Source: Odoribacter sp. (GTDB lineage: Bacteria > Bacteroidota > Bacteroidia > Bacteroidales > Marinifilaceae). From it: a stretch of DNA of 27,951 nucleotides. Under the pieces are notes generated by a model that had not been told where the DNA came from, made no database searches, and saw nothing but the letters and a program-made list of their open reading frames with translations. The DNA lies in assembly GCA_020024465.1 (NCBI GenBank), contig JAHHTT010000031.1, positions 1 through 27,951 on the forward strand, written 5' to 3'. This document shows, piece by piece, positions 23,850 to 27,951 of the stretch. The first letter of the stretch is position 1, and the number at the start of each line of letters is the position of its first letter. The translations under genes and the position numbers were made by a program.

Positions 23850-24952
23850 TTTTTTTTTAGTTCATTAATTTGAGACAAACGAATAAAGGCAACCTCTACA
23901 CATAATCGTTTTTCCATCCTTACTTTATATTGCATTTCGCACTGTTCAATAACTTTCAATGCCTCGTACAAAAAATCCACGGTACATATCTCTGCTTGTT
24001 TTGCATATCGGGCTTTAATGACTGCACTAACTTCCAGCAATTGCACAGTTGCCGAATCTTTTGCCATTAAAACATCTCTAAAATGCTTTCCTAACCCAGC
24101 AACCAAATTACCAACATCAAAGCCTTTCTCTATAATTTCATTCAACAACAATAAAGCATCAGATACTTTCCCATAAAAAAAATAGTCTGTCAAACGAAAA
24201 TAGTATTCATAATCCAAAACATTCAAATTCTTTATTACCTGCTCGTAAGTCAAATTCTTCCCGCAAAAACTCACTACTTGATCAAAGATAGAAAGCGCAT
24301 CACGCATAGCTCCATCCGCTTTTTGTGCAATAATATCCAATGCTGCTTCTTCTGTCTTAATTCCCTCTTTATCAGCAATATATTTAAGGTGCTCTACCGT
24401 ATCACTCACCTTCATTCTATTGAAATCATAAATCTGACAACGCGAAAGAATTGTGGGTAATATCTTATGCTTTTCTGTCGTGGCAAGAATAAAAATTGCA
24501 TGTGCAGGCGGTTCTTCCAATGTCTTCAAAAAAGCATTAAAAGCAGATATGCTTAACATATGCACTTCATCAATAATATATACACTATATTTTCCTACTT
24601 GTGGTAAAATACGTACTTGATCTACCAATCCGCGAATATCATCAACACTATTATTAGATGCAGCATCTAATTCGTGGATATTCAACGATCTCCCCGCATT
24701 AAACGCTCTACATGATTCACATTCATTGCAAGGCTCTGCATTAGGCTGTAAATTCATACAGTTAATAGTTTTGGCAAAAATACGAGCACAAGTTGTTTTA
24801 CCAACACCACGAGGACCTGCAAACAAATAAGCCTGAGCCAATTGGTTATTTATAATGGCATTACGTAGAGTTAAAGTAATTGCCAATTGACCTACAACCG
24901 TATCAAAACTTGCAGGCCTATATTTCCTTGCCGAAACTATAAAACTATCCAT
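23843..24952 (-). CDS. dnaX: DNA polymerase III gamma subunit (zero frame of dnaX)
   Basis: The 369-aa zero-frame product is the clamp-loader ATPase. It has Walker A GPRGVGKT (46-53), a four-cysteine zinc module (Cys65, Cys75, Cys78, Cys81), Walker B with IIDEVHML (about 126-133), LKTLEEPPAHAIFILATTE (sensor 1) and the SRC arginine-finger motif (170-172). The sensor-2 segment GAMRDALSIFDQ follows, then the collar domain to about residue 360. It ends NELKKKV right at the A-run, the normal boundary of gamma. The ATG is 1 nt from the batE stop, so dnaX appears to be transcribed with the bat operon. Confidence 0.93.
   Translation of the reverse strand: MDSFIVSARKYRPASFDTVVGQLAITLTLRNAIINNQLAQAYLFAGPRGVGKTTCARIFAKTINCMNLQPNAEPCNECESCRAFNAGRSLNIHELDAASNNSVDDIRGLVDQVRILPQVGKYSVYIIDEVHMLSISAFNAFLKTLEEPPAHAIFILATTEKHKILPTILSRCQIYDFNRMKVSDTVEHLKYIADKEGIKTEEAALDIIAQKADGAMRDALSIFDQVVSFCGKNLTYEQVIKNLNVLDYEYYFRLTDYFFYGKVSDALLLLNEIIEKGFDVGNLVAGLGKHFRDVLMAKDSATVQLLEVSAVIKARYAKQAEICTVDFLYEALKVIEQCEMQYKVRMEKRLCVEVAFIRLSQINELKKKV
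23849..23860 (-). promoter_or_regulatory. Slippery A10 frameshift or transcriptional slippage site in dnaX
   Basis: On the minus strand the sequence is CT followed by ten A residues and then GTCTGA. The zero frame reads CTA AAA AAA AAA GTC TGA and stops; the -1 frame reads AGT CTG AAG and stays open for 204 codons. The -1 frame itself has a TGA (23864-23862) one codon before the A-run, so the shift can only occur inside ACT plus the A-run. It contains the heptamer A AAA AAA. No strong hairpin is seen right after it, which leans toward polymerase slippage as in Thermus dnaX. Confidence 0.7.
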
Positions 24953-24953
24953 A

Positions 24954-25709
24954 CTAAATTATTTCAATATCAGATTTGGCTACCCATCCTTCATTTCCAT
25001 CTGCCAGGCGAATATTATACCAATCTCCCAATTCTTCTACAACACGTACCTTTAGTCCCTCATGAATAAGGAAAAGACTGGTACCACTGTCATTTGGAGC
25101 TCCTTTTACGGTAACGCTCGCAGCTGTAATAATTGCATATTCTCGTTCTGAAATTCGATTATTCTGTTTCGCAGCAAAATATATCGAACCTATCGTAAAG
25201 AAAAATATGACAATTGCTACAATAAAACCTGTCTTCTTGATGACTATTGAATGAGAATAAAAAAACAATATTGCCATAATCAGAAAAATTACAAACATTG
25301 TCACGGAAATATATCCCCATTGATCTGCAGAATAAGCAGTCTCAAGATTCTTATACCACCTTACAAAAAACAATTCAGGTAACACCTCTATTTTATCAAC
25401 AATAGCCTTTTGAGCCATCCTTAAATTATAACGTGTTGATGCATCTCTTGGATTCAACAGCAAAGCTCTTTCGTAGTTAATGATAGCTTGTGTATTATCT
25501 CCCAATCTGTAATAACAATTTCCCAAATTATAGTACAAATCAGCCGATTCCTTACCATCTGAAAGAATTTTATTATAAATATCAGCAGCTTCACCATAAC
25601 TTCCTCTAGCATACAATTCTTCAGCCTGCTTTTCAAAAGAAACATTCACAGCAAAACTATTGCTGCCTATAAACAATACAATTAGAAGCAATAAGATCTT
25701 TTTCATCAT
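24954..25709 (-). CDS. batE: BatE: TPR, membrane and SH3-like protein of the aerotolerance operon
   Basis: This 251-aa protein starts with a signal peptide (two adjacent ATGs; MMKKILLLLIVLFIG), followed by about two to three TPR units (AEELYARGSYGEAADIYNKI; ADLYYNLGNCYYRLGDNTQA) to about residue 110. Two membrane helices follow, at about 134-152 and 159-178. The C-terminal 65 residues form an SH3-like domain (VKGAPNDSGTSLFLIHEGLK; GDWYNIRLADGNEGWVAKSD). The order TPR-TM-TM-SH3 matches BatE of Bacteroides. Bat proteins were linked to oxygen tolerance, but their mechanism is still unclear. It lies 8 nt after batD and 1 nt before dnaX. Confidence 0.9.
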   Translation of the reverse strand: MMKKILLLLIVLFIGSNSFAVNVSFEKQAEELYARGSYGEAADIYNKILSDGKESADLYYNLGNCYYRLGDNTQAIINYERALLLNPRDASTRYNLRMAQKAIVDKIEVLPELFFVRWYKNLETAYSADQWGYISVTMFVIFLIMAILFFYSHSIVIKKTGFIVAIVIFFFTIGSIYFAAKQNNRISEREYAIITAASVTVKGAPNDSGTSLFLIHEGLKVRVVEELGDWYNIRLADGNEGWVAKSDIEII

Positions 25710-25717
25710 CTATTTAC

Positions 25718-27538
25718 TTATAAATTTTTATCCAATTTAGTAATTACTTCAATACTTTGCATATATACTTTATCCATTTCTCGTACAGAATTGATGTCTG
25801 GAGCATAACGTGCATATTCACACGTATCAAGCACTACAATAAAATCTTTTATCAGCTCATCAATTATATTTTTACGCATCAAAATATCGTTTATATTATC
25901 TCGGTTTAATTCAGCACGATCAATGTTTAATTTATAGCTCATATAACCCCATAAAGCTTTTAACACTTCATCGTAAAATAATTCTGCATTATGATCTTTC
26001 ATAGCAAGAACTGCTAATTTCAACCGCTTTCTAGCCATCTTTGTCGCAGTACGATTCTTAACACGAGCAACATCTGCATTTGCCTTAATCCGCTGACTGT
26101 TCAAAAGTATACCTACTACAAAAAGAAATGCAGGAATCAAAAGAGCTAACCAATAGCTTAATGTTCCAAAAAACTGAACACCCTTTTCTTTCAATCCTAA
26201 ATTGCCGGACTTTAAATAACGTATATCTGCACCAACTTGACGAATATCTTCCTTCTTAAAAGATTGCACTATTCCTCCACTATTCTTATTCGCCAGTCCT
26301 TTCTCGGCTCCTTTACGAACATGAATCATATATTCCTTACCTAATATCGTCTTATAAGAATCAGTCTTTGGATCAAAATAAGAATAACGAATGGCGGGAA
26401 TATTATAATCTCCAGAATAACGAGGAATGACAATATATTCAAAAGATACAGAACCAGACAATCCTGCTTCTGTAATATCCATATTACGTGATTCTTTCGG
26501 AGTATAAGTCTCAAAATCTAATGGAAAATTTACTGAAGGAGCCTGCATCAACTTCAAATTACCAGTACCTTGAAATGTCACCTTATAAGTAATCGCATCA
26601 TTTGCATTAACTGTATCGACTGACAAAGATGTTGACATTGTTATATTTCCTACAGTACCTGAAAAACCTACCGGTTTATTATTCTGAGGCAAACTTTTGA
26701 CAATAATTGTCACCGGCTTACTTCTACGCATAGCACGTACATCACGATAATTTCCAAAAAAATCATCAAAAAAACCATTTCCTCCTCCTGCTAATCGCTG
26801 ACGTACAATACATTCCAATTCAAAAGGTTCTATGATTATCTCTCCTGTTTGCTGAGGAAATAACAATACCTTTCGTATAACACCAACATCATAAATTTGT
26901 CCATTATAAGTCTCACGAACTAGTTCAATACGCTGAGGAGTAGGTATGTCTTCAGATAAGAAACCTGTAAAAGTGGGAAATTTAGTACGTCCAAAATTAG
27001 AAAGCCCGACCCTAGAATACACTTTAATCGTAGCCACCATACTCTCACCTACATATAAATTACGCTTCGAAACATCTACTTTTACAAAAAGATTATTTTC
27101 GGTGATTGCAGCAGAACCATTCTGCTGCCCAACTTGATCATTTGAAGAATCTATATTTTCATTATCTTTTATGACTTGAATAGTTAATTCATTAGATTTA
27201 TATTGTTTACCATCAACAATAATTGTAGCAGGAGGAATCTTATAAGTACCTTCTTTCATCCCTAACATAAGATAAGTGTAAATAAAAGATACACTTTGAG
27301 TTGTCTTACCATTTATCATCGAAAAAGAAGATGATTGACTGGTATTTGGTCCCATCAGTAATTCAAATTCTTCAAAAGTAGGAACCTTCAAATTAGATGC
27401 ACTTTTATTTACTGTATAGGACAATCTAAACTGTTCGCCTATTGCAACAACAGACGGAGCTGAAGCTTTAAACTCTACATCTTGAGAATAAGCAATACTG
27501 GCAATAAACAATAATATTATAAATCCAAATCTTTTCAT
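25718..27538 (-). CDS. batD: BatD family protein
   Basis: This 606-aa protein has a signal peptide ending near AYSQ (residues 1-18), then several beta-sandwich domains in the periplasm. The family pattern is visible: FKASAPSVVAIGEQFRLSYT, LKVPTFEEFELLMGP, SFIYTYLMLGMKEGTYKIPP and VDVSKRNLYVGESMVATIKV. A single membrane helix (WLALLIPAFLFVVGILLN, about residues 458-475) precedes a basic cytoplasmic helical part of about 125 residues. The length and layout fit BatD. It is 36 nt after batC and 8 nt before batE, so it is in the middle of the bat operon. The precise role in the membrane complex with BatA and BatB is not known. Confidence 0.92.
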   Translation of the reverse strand: MKRFGFIILLFIASIAYSQDVEFKASAPSVVAIGEQFRLSYTVNKSASNLKVPTFEEFELLMGPNTSQSSSFSMINGKTTQSVSFIYTYLMLGMKEGTYKIPPATIIVDGKQYKSNELTIQVIKDNENIDSSNDQVGQQNGSAAITENNLFVKVDVSKRNLYVGESMVATIKVYSRVGLSNFGRTKFPTFTGFLSEDIPTPQRIELVRETYNGQIYDVGVIRKVLLFPQQTGEIIIEPFELECIVRQRLAGGGNGFFDDFFGNYRDVRAMRRSKPVTIIVKSLPQNNKPVGFSGTVGNITMSTSLSVDTVNANDAITYKVTFQGTGNLKLMQAPSVNFPLDFETYTPKESRNMDITEAGLSGSVSFEYIVIPRYSGDYNIPAIRYSYFDPKTDSYKTILGKEYMIHVRKGAEKGLANKNSGGIVQSFKKEDIRQVGADIRYLKSGNLGLKEKGVQFFGTLSYWLALLIPAFLFVVGILLNSQRIKANADVARVKNRTATKMARKRLKLAVLAMKDHNAELFYDEVLKALWGYMSYKLNIDRAELNRDNINDILMRKNIIDELIKDFIVVLDTCEYARYAPDINSVREMDKVYMQSIEVITKLDKNL

Positions 27539-27574
27539 CTACTATCAATTAAATTCAATTTTCAAATTGCAAAT

Positions 27575-27951
27575 TTACCAATTTTTATTGATTTTCATTT
27601 TTTTAGCCTTTTGTTCCAATACTTTTTGTTTTTGAACTTTCTCTTGTACATTCTTTTCATCTTGTTGTAATGCATCTAGCAAACGCTTGGCATCCTCTTT
27701 AGATATTTTTCCTTGTTGTTGTTGAGACTGTTGGTTTTGCTGATTTTTATTCTGGTCCTTTTTATCTTGATCCGTTTTATTAGAATTTTGCTGGTCTTTA
27801 CTTTGTTGGTTCTGTTGGTCTTTATTCTGATCCTTTTTATCTTGATTCGTCTTATTGGAATTTTGCTGGTCTTTATTTTGATCCTGATTCTGCTGTTCTT
27901 TATTTTGCTCTTTATTTTGTTGGTTTGACTGATTCTGCTGTTTATGACGGG
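27575..27951 (-). CDS. batC: BatC C-terminal part, cut by the right window edge
   Basis: The frame is open from the window end to TAA at 27577-27575 and shows the last 125 residues. It is an N/Q/K/D-rich, low-complexity linker followed by the typical BatC end GKISKEDAKRLLDALQQDEK and MKINKNW. The upstream TPR domain and signal peptide lie beyond the window. The linker contains two copies of a 25-residue repeat (KDQQNSNKT-QDKKDQNK-QQNQQS). It precedes batD by 36 nt. Identification rests on the C-terminal motif and the neighbours. Confidence 0.85.
   Translation of the reverse strand, partial: RHKQQNQSNQQNKEQNKEQQNQDQNKDQQNSNKTNQDKKDQNKDQQNQQSKDQQNSNKTDQDKKDQNKNQQNQQSQQQQGKISKEDAKRLLDALQQDEKNVQEKVQKQKVLEQKAKKMKINKNW
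27725..27874 (-). repeat. Tandem 75-nt repeat (two copies) in batC
   Basis: Bases 27874-27800 and 27799-27725 (minus strand) encode two nearly identical 25-residue units that differ at two residues (N/D and D/N). The repeat is in frame, so copy-number changes would alter linker length without breaking the gene. Confidence 0.8.

Noticed and set aside
27713..27928. Plus-strand L/I/V/F-rich 71-codon frame resembling a membrane peptide
   Set aside because: It is the reverse reading of the Q/N/K-rich batC repeat; hydrophobicity is a by-product of that composition.

Overview
The window looks like a chromosomal segment of a Bacteroides or close relative (Bacteroidales). The evidence is the bat aerotolerance genes (batC-batD-batE), a BT_3928-type DoxX protein next to tpiA, a dipeptidyl peptidase III with the HECLGH motif, and repeated promoter-like boxes of the Bacteroides type (TAnnTTTG at about -7 with a T-rich box 18-20 nt upstream). 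I cannot name the species. No rRNA, tRNA, CRISPR array, transposase or integrase was recognised.

Layout. (1) 1-5329, minus strand: a tightly packed four-gene operon that runs off the left edge. It encodes a 1081-aa PLD-like/SNF2-type helicase, a one-TM protein of unknown family, a DUF4391 protein and a two-TM protein that is open at the window edge. It looks like an accessory (probably anti-phage or restriction-like) cassette. The two membrane genes are far more AT-rich than the helicase and DUF4391 genes beside them. (2) 5330-6062: a gene-free divergent region with promoters and several short inverted repeats. (3) 6063-8929, plus: a lipoprotein-like W/Y/P-rich protein and a FadL/OmpP1-type outer-membrane barrel. 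(4) 9021-10923, plus: miaB and a SpoU/TrmH-type RNA methyltransferase, tail to tail with folP (minus). (5) 11862-14486, plus: DUF1599, a DoxX/MauE-like membrane protein with a thioredoxin-like domain, and tpiA, ending in a strong hairpin. (6) 14814-16696, plus: a possible small secreted ORF overlapping an ArnT/PMT-type glycosyltransferase. (7) 16939-22260, minus: DPP III, TrmH, Nudix (one operon), HU, and a FAD-dependent dehydrogenase. (8) 22405-23160, plus: an SDR oxidoreductase. (9) 23235-27951, minus: the end of batC, then batD, batE and dnaX, almost without gaps.

Most of regions 3-9 is ordinary core genome: tRNA/rRNA modification, folate synthesis, glycolysis, peptide turnover, replication and envelope. 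The two most interesting items are the left-edge helicase/DUF4391 cassette with its interleaved membrane genes, and dnaX. In dnaX a run of ten A residues sits where the gamma frame stops and the tau frame continues, leaving a shift window of only about four codons. That is a strong signature of programmed -1 frameshifting or transcriptional slippage giving gamma and tau.
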